Notes: generated by a model not told the origin, from the letters alone. A DNA stretch of 21,942 nucleotides from CAVPEV01 sp963703555 (GCA_963703555.1 CAVPEV010000012.1:1-21942); one strand, 5' to 3'. Shown: positions 1-6,207, counted from the first letter of the stretch. Translations and numbers: made by a program.

Positions 1-1
1 C

Positions 2-151
2 GACGACGAGGGCGTGGGCGACGACACGGACGTCGACGAGGGCGCCGAGGACGACGACGAGGGTCGGGGCCGGGACGACAGCCTCAAGGACGAGGACGCC
101 GGAGACGAGAACGACGAGGACGAGGACGAGGAGCACGGCCCGAGGTCGTGA
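2..151 (+). CDS. C-terminal end of a D/E-rich protein (partial, uncertain)
   Basis: An open frame enters from the left edge and stops at TGA (149-151), giving 49 residues that are mostly Asp, Glu and Gly, with a run reading DENDEDEDEEHG near the end. Almost every codon ends in G or C, as expected of coding DNA here. Such a tail would be disordered and strongly acidic; no domain or function can be named. It would converge on truA with a palindrome between the two stops, which fits two gene ends. The alternative is a minus-strand frame over the same bases starting near 136 and reading as a Val/Leu-rich, membrane-like peptide downstream of truA. The window is too short to decide. Confidence 0.35.
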   Translation, partial: DDEGVGDDTDVDEGAEDDDEGRGRDDSLKDEDAGDENDEDEDEEHGPRS

Positions 152-195
152 CGCCGCATCCGGGCGACGTCCGGGCGTGCGCCGGTCACGCTGGT

Positions 196-219
196 CCGGC
201 GGCCGACGTCGGCCGCCGG
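196..219. terminator. 24-bp perfect palindrome downstream of truA
   Basis: Arms CCGGCGGCCGAC and GTCGGCCGCCGG are perfectly complementary with no spacer; as RNA this gives about a 10-bp stem closed by four bases. It begins 8 nt past the truA stop and lies 44 nt past the possible plus-strand stop at 151. A symmetric hairpin between convergent ends could terminate both. No U-tract follows on either strand, which is common in high-G+C actinobacteria. Confidence 0.5.
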
Positions 220-227
220 TGTCGTGC

Positions 228-1121
228 TCATCGGTCCTCCTGGCTCGCACAGGGGTCGACGTCGTCAGCCTCCCGCCGCGCCCTGGTCCGGACGGCCCGT
301 GCCGCCAGTTCCGCGTCCGCCGGATATGCGACCGCCTCCAGGACCAGGCCGTGCGGGGGTGCCACCGGCGCAGCAGGGTCTCGGACCCGCGCCGCGAGCA
401 GCTCCGCCGGCCATGCCGGGTCCCGCCGGTGCTCGCCGACCGCCAGGCAGGCCCCCACCAGCGCCCGCACCATGGAGTGGCAGAACGCGTCGGCACGCAC
501 CCTGGCGACGACCAGCCCGGCGTCCCCGCCGACCGCCGCACGGGACCAGCCGAGCTCCTCGAGGGTGCGGATCGTCGTCGCGCCGGGCCGTGGACGGCAG
601 AACGCAGCGAAGTCGTGCCGACCGCGCAGCTCCTGGCACGCCGCGTCCATCGCCACCACGTCCAGGGGCCGGGAGTGCCGCACCACGTGGGAGCGGCGCA
701 GCGGGTCGACGGTCGCGGGGTCGTCGGTCAACCGGTAGGTGTAGCTGCGGGACAGGGCGGAGAACCGGGCGTCGAAGCCCGGGGGTGCGGGCGCCACGCC
801 GCGTACCACCAGGTCCGCCGGCAGCACGCCGGTCAGCCGGGCCCGCAGCGCCTCCCCGGGCGGTCGTCCCGACCGGCCCGGTACGGTGGCCCACGCGTCG
901 GCCGGCACGTCCACGTGGGCCACCTGGCCGCGCGCGTGCACCCCGGCGTCCGTCCGCCCGGCCACCACCAGCCGCAGGGCCGCCTCGTCCGACGTCCGGA
1001 GCACCCGGGCAAGGCCGCCCTCCAGCACGCCTTGCACGGTGCGCAGCCCCGGCTGGCGGGCCCAGCCGGCGAAGCCGGTCCCGTCGTAGGCGAGGTCCAG
1101 CCGCAGGCGCACGGTGCTCAC
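228..1121 (-). CDS. truA: tRNA pseudouridine(38-40) synthase TruA
   Basis: TruA isomerises uridines 38-40 in the tRNA anticodon arm to pseudouridine. The 297-residue product begins VSTVRLRLDLAYDGTGFAGW, typical of the family, and carries the catalytic motif GRTDAGVHA with Asp58 as the expected nucleophile. The C-terminal 25 or so residues are Arg/Asp-rich and look like a non-conserved tail. The start is a GTG at 1121: a TAGCGT -10 motif lies seven bases upstream, which fits a leaderless mRNA, and no Shine-Dalgarno sequence is visible. Another GTG at 1130 would overlap the -10. In many actinobacteria truA follows rplQ directly; here two unrelated genes lie between them, so it has its own promoter. 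Family assignment is secure; the exact start is likely. Confidence 0.93.
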   Translation of the reverse strand: MSTVRLRLDLAYDGTGFAGWARQPGLRTVQGVLEGGLARVLRTSDEAALRLVVAGRTDAGVHARGQVAHVDVPADAWATVPGRSGRPPGEALRARLTGVLPADLVVRGVAPAPPGFDARFSALSRSYTYRLTDDPATVDPLRRSHVVRHSRPLDVVAMDAACQELRGRHDFAAFCRPRPGATTIRTLEELGWSRAAVGGDAGLVVARVRADAFCHSMVRALVGACLAVGEHRRDPAWPAELLAARVRDPAAPVAPPHGLVLEAVAYPADAELAARAVRTRARREADDVDPCASQEDR

Positions 1122-1128
1122 GGCGCAC

Positions 1129-1134
1129 ACGCTA
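1129..1134 (-). promoter_or_regulatory. truA -10 element, probably leaderless
   Basis: TAGCGT on the minus strand fits the actinobacterial TANNNT -10 pattern and ends seven bases before the truA GTG, so transcription would begin at or next to the start codon. A poor -35 (GTCACG, 1152-1157) lies 17 bases upstream, overlapping the divergent -10. Confidence 0.45.
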
Positions 1135-1148
1135 GCCGGGCGCCGCGC

Positions 1149-1154
1149 TACCGT
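1149..1154 (+). promoter_or_regulatory. -10 element of the ROK-like gene, probably leaderless
   Basis: TACCGT on the plus strand ends six bases before the GTG at 1161, the spacing of a leaderless mRNA; no ribosome binding site is present. Only 14 bp separate this from the divergent truA -10, so RNA polymerase could hardly occupy both promoters at once. Confidence 0.45.
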
Positions 1155-1160
1155 GACGCG

Positions 1161-1940
1161 GTGCCGACGGCCGCGCCACCGCCCCCTGCATCCACGCTGG
1201 CCGTCGACTGCGGCGGCAGCGGGATCAAGGTCGGCGTGCTCGACTCCGCGGGCACCTTGCACGCGCCACCGGTGCGGGTCGCGACCCCGTACCCGCTGGC
1301 TCCCCTGCGCCTCGTGGACACCATCGCCGCGGTCGCCGCACAGCTGCCCCCTGCGGCTCGGGCCACGGTCGGCATGCCCGGCATGATCCGGCACGGTGTC
1401 GTCGTCGCGACGCCGCACTACGTGACCCGTGCCGGACCGCACACCCGGGTCGACCCCGATCTCGTCCTCGCCTGGGGTGGCTGCGACATCCGCGCCCTGG
1501 TCGAGGACCGGCTCGGGGTGCCCACCCTCGTGCTCAACGATGCACAGGTGCACGGCGCCGGTGTGGTGTCCGGCGCCGGGGTGGAGCTCGTGCTCACCCT
1601 CGGCACCGGCCTGGGGTCGGCGCTCTTCGACGGCGGCACGCTCGCCCCTCACCTGGAGCTGTCCCAGGCGCCCATCCGGCGGGGCACCAGCTACGACGAC
1701 TACGTCGGGGAGACCGAACGGCTCCGGCTGGGTGACTCGCGCTGGTCGCGGCGGGTGCGGCGGGTGGTCGAGGGGCTGCGGCCCGTCGTGCGCTGGGACC
1801 GGCTCTACCTCGGTGGGGGGAACTCGCGCCGGATCAGTCCGACCGTCCTCGAGCGGCTCGGCGACGACGTCGTCGTCGTGCCCAACCAGGCCGGCCTGGT
1901 CGGCGGCGTCCGCGCGTGGGCGCTGCGCCCCCTCGGGTAG
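1161..1940 (+). CDS. ROK-family / polyphosphate-glucokinase-like protein
   Basis: The 259-residue product looks like a sugar kinase of the ROK/ASKHA fold. Visible motifs are the N-terminal phosphate loop DCGGSGIKVG (16-25), MPGM (72-75), the catalytic-base motif LNDAQ with Asp127, the adenosine/phosphate motif LTLGTGLGS (145-153), and LGGGNSR near the C-terminus. The zinc-binding CXCGXXGC motif of classical ROK kinases is absent, as in polyphosphate glucokinases. The usual ELGH(H/L) sugar-contact motif reads ELSQ (166-169): the Glu is kept and the His is replaced by Gln, so glucose should not be assumed as substrate. The start is set by GTG 1161 behind a -10 motif; the open frame upstream is the antisense of truA. 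It is divergent from truA and convergent with the hydrolase. Confidence 0.72.
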   Translation: MPTAAPPPPASTLAVDCGGSGIKVGVLDSAGTLHAPPVRVATPYPLAPLRLVDTIAAVAAQLPPAARATVGMPGMIRHGVVVATPHYVTRAGPHTRVDPDLVLAWGGCDIRALVEDRLGVPTLVLNDAQVHGAGVVSGAGVELVLTLGTGLGSALFDGGTLAPHLELSQAPIRRGTSYDDYVGETERLRLGDSRWSRRVRRVVEGLRPVVRWDRLYLGGGNSRRISPTVLERLGDDVVVVPNQAGLVGGVRAWALRPLG

Positions 1941-1987
1941 GCCTTGCCCCCGCGCGGGCCGGGCACGCGGCCTGCCGGGAACCGCTT

Positions 1988-2021
1988 GCCCGCAGGTGGG
2001 TGGCGCACCTACCCCACGGGC
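1988..2021. terminator. Imperfect hairpin between convergent genes
   Basis: GCCCG/CGGGC outer arms and GGTGGGT/ACCTACC inner arms (one wobble pair) flank a five-base loop in the 96-nt gap between the ROK-like gene and the hydrolase. The position between two converging stops suggests a shared terminator. A second short palindrome, CCCGCGCGGG, lies at 1949-1958. Confidence 0.4.
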
Positions 2022-2036
2022 GGGTTCGTCCGGCGC

Positions 2037-2768
2037 TCACCCGCCGTCGGGCGCCCCGCTCCGGCTGTCGAGCTCGTCGAGGATCTCCAGCAGCGCCCGG
2101 CTGAACGGCACCGGCTGCACGAGGCTGACCAGGTGCGTCGCGTGCGGCACGAGCACCAGCCGACCGTCCCGGCACGCGGCGAGAAACCGGCGCTCCTCGC
2201 CGCGGAAGTGGTCCAACCGGCCGTTGACCAGCCACACCGGCGCCTCGATGCGCGCCAGGTCCGCCACCGGCCGCGCCTGCGCCAGCTCGGTGAGCACGTC
2301 GCCCACCACGTCGAGGGCAAAACCGCCTGCTGCGGCGTCCCGGTAGCCCGCGGCAGGCAGCGCCAGGCGCGCGGTCAGCTCGTTGAGCCGGGCTCCGTGA
2401 TCGGGGAACGCCACGATGACACAGCTGGTCAGCGCCCACGGCACGGTGACCAGCCGCCGCGGCTGGGTGCAGCAGGACGCCGCCACCAGTGCGCCGACCT
2501 GTTCCGGGTGCCGGGCCGCGTGGCTGATGGCGACGTAGCCGCCCAGGCTCAGGCCGACGACGACCGCCCGACCGCCCACCGCGTCGACGCCGTCGGCCAC
2601 GGCCCCGACGGCGCCGTCCAGGCTGAACCGCTCGCCGCGCCGCGTCCCGTGCCCGGGCAGGTCCACCGCGACCGCGGTGACGTCCGCCCGGCCCAGTGCC
2701 GCCAGCTGGGCACGCCACATCGTCGCTGAGGTGCGCAGCCCGTGGACGAGCACCACCGGCAACCCCAT
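2037..2768 (-). CDS. Alpha/beta-hydrolase fold protein
   Basis: The 243-residue product begins MGLPVVLVHGLRTSATMW, with the HG oxyanion motif at residues 9-10. The nucleophile elbow GLSLGG places Ser74, the acid is probably Asp186 in NGRLDH, and the base is probably His212 in HATHLVSL, giving a complete catalytic triad. The region of about residues 100-170 would form a small cap. There is no signal peptide, so it is probably cytoplasmic. Substrate is unknown; esterase, lactonase or C-C hydrolase activities are all possible in this superfamily. The ATG at 2768 is preferred over the one at 2786 because TATCGT ends seven bases before it and the protein start then matches the fold. It lies between rplQ and truA but has no evident link to translation. 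Confidence 0.82.
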   Translation of the reverse strand: MGLPVVLVHGLRTSATMWRAQLAALGRADVTAVAVDLPGHGTRRGERFSLDGAVGAVADGVDAVGGRAVVVGLSLGGYVAISHAARHPEQVGALVAASCCTQPRRLVTVPWALTSCVIVAFPDHGARLNELTARLALPAAGYRDAAAGGFALDVVGDVLTELAQARPVADLARIEAPVWLVNGRLDHFRGEERRFLAACRDGRLVLVPHATHLVSLVQPVPFSRALLEILDELDSRSGAPDGG

Positions 2769-2775
2769 GACGCCC

Positions 2776-2781
2776 ACGATA
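2776..2781 (-). promoter_or_regulatory. -10 element of the hydrolase gene
   Basis: TATCGT on the minus strand ends seven bases before the ATG at 2768, the same leaderless arrangement as at truA and the ROK-like gene. No convincing -35 was found. Confidence 0.4.
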
Positions 2782-2839
2782 ACCATCCGGCCACCGCTGG
2801 TCCGTGCAGCGCCGAGACGGTCCCGGCCCGCAGCGGCCG

Positions 2840-2876
2840 AGGGCCCGGCACGCCGCTCGCGGCGATACCGGGCCCT
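2840..2876 (-). terminator. Terminator hairpin after rplQ (end of alpha operon)
   Basis: Outer arms AGGGCCCGG and CCGGGCCCT (9 bp) and inner arms CGCCGC and GCGGCG (6 bp) are separated by a small CA/ATA internal loop. The hairpin begins 22 nt past the rplQ stop and ends before the hydrolase promoter. No U-tract follows. It is the clearest candidate for the end of the ribosomal superoperon transcript. Confidence 0.6.
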
Positions 2877-2898
2877 GGGCGGGACGGCGTCGTGACGG

Positions 2899-3579
2899 TC
2901 AGGCCTTGTCGGGCTCCGGCGGCGTCTGGGCGTCGACGTCGACGGCGTCGGCCTCGACCTCGGGCTCGACCATGTCGGCCTCTACCACGTCGCCGGGTTC
3001 GGCCACAGTCTCGGGCTCGACCACGTCGGCCTCGACCACGTCGCCGGGTTCGGCCACGGTCTCGGGCTCGACCACGTCCTCCACGACGACCTCCTCGACC
3101 TCCTCGACAGGGGTCATGGTCGCCGGCGCAGCCGGTGCCGACGTCACCGGCGCGGGGGCGACGGGCGCTGCAGCGGCAGCCGCCCGCGTCGCCTCGCCGA
3201 CCACGCCCTGCCGCGCGGAGACCGGCTCGAGGATGAGCTCGATCACCGCCATCGGCGCGTTGTCGCCCTTCCGCGGACCAATCTTGGTGATCCGCGTGTA
3301 GCCACCCTGCCGCTCGGCGACGGCCGGGGCGATCTGCGTGAACAGCTCGTGCACGGCGGTCTTGTCCGCGACGATGCGCATCACCCGCCGGCGGGCGTGC
3401 AGGTCGCCACGCTTGGCGAACGTGATGAGCCGCTCGGCGAGGGGACGCAGGCGCTTCGCCTTCGTCTCCGTCGTCGTGATCCGCCGGTGCAGGATCAGCT
3501 GGGTCGCCAGGTTGGCCAGGATCAGCCGCTCGTGGGCGGGACCGCCACCGAGCCGGGGACCCTTGGTGGGCGTGGGCAT
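2899..3579 (-). CDS. rplQ: 50S ribosomal protein L17 with long acidic tail
   Basis: Residues 1-120 are a normal L17 (MPTPTKGPRLGGGPAHERLI, then the ATQLILHRRI region), a large-subunit protein near the exit-tunnel surface. The remaining 106 residues are not core L17: an Ala-rich stretch followed by repeats of a unit reading VEPETVAEPGDVVEADV, strongly acidic. Bacterial L17 is commonly 115-130 residues, so this one is nearly doubled. Extended L17 tails are known in actinobacteria; the internal tandem repeat stands out. AAGGAG lies seven bases before the ATG. It is the last gene of the alpha operon, 61 nt after rpoA, followed by a hairpin. Confidence 0.96.
   Translation of the reverse strand: MPTPTKGPRLGGGPAHERLILANLATQLILHRRITTTETKAKRLRPLAERLITFAKRGDLHARRRVMRIVADKTAVHELFTQIAPAVAERQGGYTRITKIGPRKGDNAPMAVIELILEPVSARQGVVGEATRAAAAAAPVAPAPVTSAPAAPATMTPVEEVEEVVVEDVVEPETVAEPGDVVEADVVEPETVAEPGDVVEADMVEPEVEADAVDVDAQTPPEPDKA
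2959..3075 (-). repeat. 51-bp tandem repeat inside rplQ
   Basis: Two complete 51-bp units (2959-3009 and 3010-3060) differ at three positions, and a third partial copy begins at 3061. The period is 17 codons, so copy-number change would keep the frame. It encodes the acidic repeat of the L17 tail. Confidence 0.9.
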
Positions 3580-3640
3580 GTCGTCACTCCTTGAGTTGCG
3601 GGTTGAGGCGCGCGCCGCTGATCAGCCACGGCCCCCGGCG

Positions 3641-4654
3641 TCAGTACTGCTCGTCCTCGCCGTAGGTGGTCGCGTCGGCCTCGTAGTACCCGGCCGACCC
3701 GGTGGCGTCGAAGTCGAGCGGGCTGTCCTTGAGCGACAGGCCCAGCTCGGCCAGCTTCTCCTTCACCTCGGTGATCGACTTCGCCCCGAAGTTGCGGATG
3801 TCCAGCAGGTCCGCCTCGCTGCGGGCGACCAGCTCGCCGACGGTATGGATGCCCTCGCGCTTCAGGCAGTTGTACGACCGGATCGTCAGCGCCAGGTCCT
3901 CGATCGGCAGGGCCAGGTCCGCGGCAATGGCCGCGTCCGTCGGAGACGGACCGATCTCGATGCCCTCGGCCTCCACGTTGAGCTCCCGGGCCAGCCCGAA
4001 CAGCTCCACCAGGGTCTTGCCCGCCGACGCCATCGCGTCCCGCGCGGAGATCGCCGGCTTCGTCTCCACGTCCACGACGAGCTTGTCGAAGTCCGTGCGC
4101 TGTTCCACCCGGGTGGCCTCGACCTTGTAGGTGACCTTGAGCACCGGGGAGTAGATGGAGTCCACCGGGATCCGTCCGATCTCGGCGTCGAACTGCTTGT
4201 TCTGCGCCGCGGAGACGTAGCCCCGGCCGCGCTCCACGGTCAGCTCGATCTCGAGCTTGCCCTTGTCGTTGAGGGTCGCCAGGTGCAGCTCGGGGTTGTG
4301 CACTTCCACGCCGGCCGGCGGCACGATGTCCGCGGCCGTCACCGCGCCGGCGCCCTGCTTGCGCAGGTACATGACGACGGGCTCGTCGTTCTCGGAGGAG
4401 ACGACGAGCTGCTTGATGTTGAGGATCAGCTCGGTGACGTCCTCCTTGACCCCCGGGATGGAGCTGAACTCGTGCAGCACCCCGTCGATGCGGATGCTCG
4501 TCACCGCCGCACCGGGGATGGACGAGAGCAGGGTGCGGCGCAGGGAGTTGCCGAGCGTGTAGCCGAAGCCGGGCTCGAGCGGCTCGATGGTGAACCGCGA
4601 GCGGTGCTCCGAGACGACTTCTTCGGTCAACGTGGGTCGCTGTGCGATCAGCAC
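3641..4654 (-). CDS. rpoA: DNA-directed RNA polymerase subunit alpha
   Basis: The alpha subunit dimerises to nucleate RNA polymerase assembly, and its C-terminal domain contacts UP elements and activators. The 337-residue protein has the N-terminal assembly region LEPGFGYTLGNSLRRTLLSS (26-45) and a C-terminal domain starting near 249, containing TIRSYNCLKREG, where Arg259 corresponds to the DNA-contacting Arg265 of E. coli. An acidic tail with several Tyr residues ends the protein. The start is GTG, with GGAGAGG upstream. The 131-nt gap to rpsK holds a strong hairpin. rpsD, which precedes rpoA in many bacteria, is absent here. Confidence 0.98.
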   Translation of the reverse strand: MLIAQRPTLTEEVVSEHRSRFTIEPLEPGFGYTLGNSLRRTLLSSIPGAAVTSIRIDGVLHEFSSIPGVKEDVTELILNIKQLVVSSENDEPVVMYLRKQGAGAVTAADIVPPAGVEVHNPELHLATLNDKGKLEIELTVERGRGYVSAAQNKQFDAEIGRIPVDSIYSPVLKVTYKVEATRVEQRTDFDKLVVDVETKPAISARDAMASAGKTLVELFGLARELNVEAEGIEIGPSPTDAAIAADLALPIEDLALTIRSYNCLKREGIHTVGELVARSEADLLDIRNFGAKSITEVKEKLAELGLSLKDSPLDFDATGSAGYYEADATTYGEDEQY

Positions 4655-4739
4655 GGTGTGTTTCCTCTCCGCGGGCGCCCGCCATATGACGCCTCGCAGT
4701 ACCGGCCGCCGGGACTCGGTCTGCCCGGTCGGGCGTGGG

Positions 4740-4774
4740 CCGGTCCGGCTCGGGTCGTGCCCGCGCCGGACCGG
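4740..4774 (-). terminator. Long stem-loop between rpsK and rpoA
   Basis: Arms CCGGTCCGGC and GCCGGACCGG form 10 perfect base pairs. After one mismatch, CGGG/CCCG add four more around a five-base loop. It begins 11 nt past the rpsK stop. There is no U-tract and the gene order continues, so it may be a partial terminator, a processing site or a stability element rather than an operon end. Confidence 0.5.
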
Positions 4775-4785
4775 GTGGTGTCAGC

Positions 4786-5190
4786 TCAGACCCGGCGCCG
4801 CTTCGGCGGCCGGCAGCCGTTGTGCGCCTGGGGCGTGACGTCCTGGATGGAGCCGACCTCCAGGCCGGCCGACTGCAGCGAGCGGATCGCCGTCTCACGG
4901 CCCGAACCCGGACCCTTGACGAACACGTCCACCTTCTTCATCCCGTGCTCCTGGGCCTTGCGGGCCGCGGACTCCGCAGCCAGACCGGCCGCGAACGGGG
5001 TCGACTTGCGGGATCCCTTGAAGCCGACGTCGCCACCGGACGAGGCGGCCAGCACGGCACCCGTCGGGTCCGTGATCGTCACGATCGTGTTGTTGAAGGT
5101 GCTCTTGATGTGCGCTTGGCCGTGGGTGACGTTCTTCCTCTCCTTGCGGCGGGGCTTGCGCACGGAGCTGGTGCGGGTCTTGGGGGGCAT
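4786..5190 (-). CDS. rpsK: 30S ribosomal protein S11
   Basis: S11 lies on the platform of the small subunit and contacts mRNA near the E site. The 134-residue product shows the family blocks AHIKSTFNNTIVTITDPTGA and KGPGSGRETAIRSLQ and ends in the basic tail HNGCRPPKRRRV. Length is normal. It starts with ATG; the upstream GGAAAGAGACAGG is a weak ribosome binding site. It lies 76 nt after rpsM and 131 nt before rpoA, both gaps containing stem-loops. Confidence 0.98.
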   Translation of the reverse strand: MPPKTRTSSVRKPRRKERKNVTHGQAHIKSTFNNTIVTITDPTGAVLAASSGGDVGFKGSRKSTPFAAGLAAESAARKAQEHGMKKVDVFVKGPGSGRETAIRSLQSAGLEVGSIQDVTPQAHNGCRPPKRRRV

Positions 5191-5229
5191 CTACCTGTCT
5201 CTTTCCGGAGGTCTACGGGTGCTGGGCAG

Positions 5230-5260
5230 GGCCGGGCTCGACCGTCGCGGGAGCTCGGCC
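5230..5260 (-). other. Stem-loop between rpsM and rpsK
   Basis: GGCCGGGCTC and GAGCTCGGCC pair at nine of ten positions across an 11-base loop. It begins 6 nt past the rpsM stop. It resembles the hairpins after rpmJ and rpsK and may act in transcript processing or attenuation. Confidence 0.4.
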
Positions 5261-5266
5261 GGGGGC

Positions 5267-5647
5267 CTACTTGCGGCCGACCTTCTTCTTGCCGGCGACG
5301 GTGCGCTTGGGACCCTTGCGGGTGCGGGCGTTGGTCTTGGTGCGCTGACCGTGCACCGGCAGACCGCGGCGGTGGCGCAGCCCCTGGTAGCAGCCGATCT
5401 CGACCTTGAGCCGGATGTCCGCGGCGACCTCGCGTCGCAGGTCACCCTCGACCTTGTAGTGCGCCTGGAGGAAGTCGCGCAACGCGACCAGGTCGGCCTC
5501 GCTGAGCTCCCGGACGCGCAGGTCCGGGCTGATGCCGGTGGCCGCGAGGGTCTCGGCGGCGCGGGTGCGGCCGATCCCGTAGATGTAGGTGAGGGCGACC
5601 TCGAGCCGCTTGTCGCGGGGGAGGTCGACGCCGACGAGACGTGCCAT
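5267..5647 (-). CDS. rpsM: 30S ribosomal protein S13
   Basis: S13 sits in the head of the small subunit, forms bridges to the large subunit and contacts P-site tRNA through its tail. The 126-residue product begins MARLVGVDLPRDKRLEVALT, has GIGRTRAAETL, the conserved block GLRHRRGLPVHGQRTKTNAR, and a basic C-terminus rich in Lys and Arg. Length is normal. AGGAG lies 11 bases before the ATG. The 177-nt gap upstream, towards rpmJ, is filled with stem-loops. Confidence 0.98.
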   Translation of the reverse strand: MARLVGVDLPRDKRLEVALTYIYGIGRTRAAETLAATGISPDLRVRELSEADLVALRDFLQAHYKVEGDLRREVAADIRLKVEIGCYQGLRHRRGLPVHGQRTKTNARTRKGPKRTVAGKKKVGRK

Positions 5648-5693
5648 GTGCCTGGTGGCTCCTGTACTGCTCGGAGGTCTGCCGCACCGCCGC

Positions 5694-5815
5694 CCCGCGG
5701 TCCGCGGGCCCCGGCCTCCGAGCCGGGGGTGGACCGGCGACCCGGAGGTCGCCGGCTGGCGATGCGCTTGCTGGCCGTCCTGCGACGGCCGGTGGTGCCA
5801 CCCGGGCGGCCCGGG
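5694..5815 (-). repeat. Cluster of five consecutive stem-loops, rpmJ-rpsM gap
   Basis: Between the rpmJ stop and rpsM five inverted repeats follow one another: CCCGGG/CCCGGG (5801-5806/5810-5815), GGCCGTC/GACGGCC (5773-5779/5784-5790, four-base loop), CCGGCGACC/GGTCGCCGG (5734-5742/5747-5755, four-base loop), CCCCGGC/GCCGGGG (5709-5715/5722-5728) and CCCGCGG/CCGCGGG (5694-5700/5702-5708). All arms are perfect. No coding frame here resembles a known protein. Possible roles are partial termination, RNase-resistant ends for the short infA-rpmJ transcript, or a protein-binding leader for rpsM. Confidence 0.65.
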
Positions 5816-5824
5816 CGTGCGCGA

Positions 5825-5938
5825 TCAGCCCTGGCGCTGCTTGTGCCGGGGGTTCTCGCAGATGACCTGCACGCGACCGTGCCGGCGGATGACCTTGCAC
5901 TTGTCGCAGACAGGCTTGACGCTGGGCTTGACCTTCAT
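5825..5938 (-). CDS. rpmJ: 50S ribosomal protein L36 (zinc-binding form)
   Basis: This 37-residue large-subunit protein begins MKVKPSVKPVCDKCKVIRRH. It retains the full zinc-ribbon ligands Cys11, Cys14, Cys27 and His32, so it is the C+ form that depends on zinc. Length is exactly the family norm. AGAGGAAAAGG lies just before the ATG. It follows infA by 47 nt and precedes the stem-loop cluster. Confidence 0.97.
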   Translation of the reverse strand: MKVKPSVKPVCDKCKVIRRHGRVQVICENPRHKQRQG

Positions 5939-5985
5939 GACCTTTTCCTCTGCCGGCGGTGGAGGCCCGGCGGTGTCGCGGACGG

Positions 5986-6207
5986 TTACTTGTAGCGGTA
6001 GACGATGCGACCGCGGGACAGGTCGTAGGGGCTCAGCTCCACCACCACGCGGTCCTCCGGAAGGATCCGGATGTAGTGCTGGCGCATCTTGCCCGAGATG
6101 TGGGCGAGCACCCGGTGGCCGTTGGCCAGCTCGACGCGGAACATCGCGTTCGGCAGGGCCTCGACCACGCTGCCCTCGATCTCGATGACGCCGTCCTTCT
6201 TGGCCAT
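5986..6207 (-). CDS. infA: Translation initiation factor IF-1
   Basis: IF-1 binds the A site of the 30S subunit during initiation. The 73-residue product begins MAKKDGVIEIEGSVVEALPN and is a complete OB fold, with the family blocks FRVELANGHRVLAHISGKMR and SPYDLSRGRIVYRYK. GGAGG ends only two bases before the ATG, shorter than the usual spacing, so the ribosome binding site may be suboptimal or a neighbouring register used. It is the first gene of the alpha operon here, behind a leader of about 180 nt. No map gene lies upstream. Confidence 0.98.
   Translation of the reverse strand: MAKKDGVIEIEGSVVEALPNAMFRVELANGHRVLAHISGKMRQHYIRILPEDRVVVELSPYDLSRGRIVYRYK

Noticed and set aside
177..1160. N-terminal extension of the ROK-like frame
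   Set aside because: The extension is antisense to truA, has no family similarity, and the GTG at 1161 has a -10 motif in the right place.
5801..5815. Direct repeat CCCGGGCG twice as an insertion-sequence or attachment-site trace
   Set aside because: Too short and self-complementary; better explained as part of the hairpin cluster.
3338..5995. Very long plus-strand open frame (885 codons) opposite rpoA, rpsK and rpsM
   Set aside because: It is antisense to three certain genes, resembles no protein family, and is explained by the scarcity of stop codons in G+C-rich DNA.
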